64,000 bases of DNA, from NCBI RefSeq assembly GCF_037975245.1, contig NC_092565.1, positions 1,806,499 through 1,870,498 of the forward strand, read 5' to 3'. This DNA comes from Apostichopus japonicus (taxonomy: Eukaryota > Echinodermata > Holothuroidea > Aspidochirotida > Stichopodidae). A program made the translations under genes and the position numbers. The notes under the pieces are model-generated. The model saw only the letters and a list, made by a program, of their open reading frames with translations, was not told the DNA's origin and searched no databases. Shown here piece by piece: positions 63,577 to 64,000 of the stretch (position 1 is its first letter; each line of letters starts with the position of its first letter).

Positions 63577-64000
63577 ACAACACCTATGAAATGTATTGCA
63601 AAACCTCTCGAATAATGATTGCAGCCTACTTACTGCAATGTATGGTGTGAGACATTTGTTGAGTGAGTTTATGCTACATAACTATGAAATGTATTGCAAA
63701 GCCTCTCGAACAATGATTGTAGCCTAAAGACTGCAGTGTATGGTGAGAGACATTGGTTGAGGGAGTTTATGCTACATAACTATGAAATGTATTGCAAAAA
63801 CATCTCGAACAATGATTGCAGCCTACTTACTGCAATGTATGGTGAGAGACATGTTGAGGGAGTTAATTCTACATAACTAATGAAATGTATTGCAAAAGCT
63901 TTTCAAACAACGATTGCAGCCTACTGACTGCAATGTATAGTGAGAGACAAATGGTTGAGAGAGATTTTGATACAACACCTATGAAATGTTTGACGGAGTT
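63577..64000 (+). repeat. Satellite returns to forward orientation, copy of 54073-54496
   Basis: At 63576/63577 the reverse array (..CTGCAATACAT) switches abruptly to forward monomers (ACAACACCTATGAAATG...). The remaining 424 bp match 54073-54496 with no difference I could see and no indel. The array continues beyond the window. Confidence 0.93.

Overview
The window looks like nuclear DNA from an animal, probably a marine invertebrate. It is AT-rich, has exon-sized coding islands bounded by GT/AG splice signals, and is packed with animal-type transposons (hAT, KDZ-like, Penelope-like), MITEs, microsatellites and satellite DNA. A telomere-type TTAGGG motif and a marked excess of AGGCCTA-like words also fit. 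My best guess is an echinoderm or a relative; this is an impression from composition and repeat types, not a proof. There are no bacterial operons, rRNA genes, convincing tRNA genes or CRISPR arrays. Nearly all open frames are under 130 codons and no complete multi-exon gene can be assembled.

Layout. 1-3.7 kb: an 85-bp tandem array, a long-hairpin MITE and a probable hAT element (2457-3361). 3.7-11.8 kb: mostly featureless DNA with isolated minus-strand exon candidates (5322-5472, 7680-7918, 9857-10039). 11.8-16 kb: several copies of one GC-richer dispersed module ('family C') and a 233-bp pentanucleotide microsatellite. 16-20 kb: a possible plus-strand gene start, an MITE carrying telomere-like repeats, and an 84-aa open frame preceded by a perfect hairpin. 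19.7-20.9 kb: a 1245-bp hAT-like element with a perfect 8-bp target duplication. 23-29 kb: a Penelope-like GIY-YIG fragment, a second exon set paralogous to the one at 5-8 kb, a second telomere-motif MITE, a 197-bp x4 tandem array and a KDZ-transposase-like exon. 29-37 kb: decayed DNA with another KDZ-like exon (33610-33687), a 215-bp tandem array and a 363-bp hAT MITE with a perfect target duplication. 37.1-39.3 kb: a terminal-inverted-repeat element enclosing two recognisable protein fragments. 40-45.5 kb: nested copies of another dispersed repeat ('family R') and a 1.2-kb segmental duplication.

45.5-64 kb is dominated by one satellite with a 99-bp monomer. It runs forward for about 11.6 kb (45506-57125), is interrupted by about 2 kb, then runs in reverse (59151-63576), and flips forward again at 63577 to the end of the window. 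The interruption contains a GC-richer core (57930-58838) of degenerate ~52-bp modules. That core is itself flanked by inverted repeats of roughly 100 bp (57785-57883 / 58839-58945). The arrangement resembles a giant foldback element: inverted arms made of tandem repeats around a unique core. This is the most unusual structure here.

Functionally the window is mobile-element and satellite territory. The coding pieces are mostly relics or single exons of multicopy, transposon-like families, and I do not claim any of them as an intact host gene. Boundaries of dispersed repeats are approximate; boundaries of elements with target duplications are exact.
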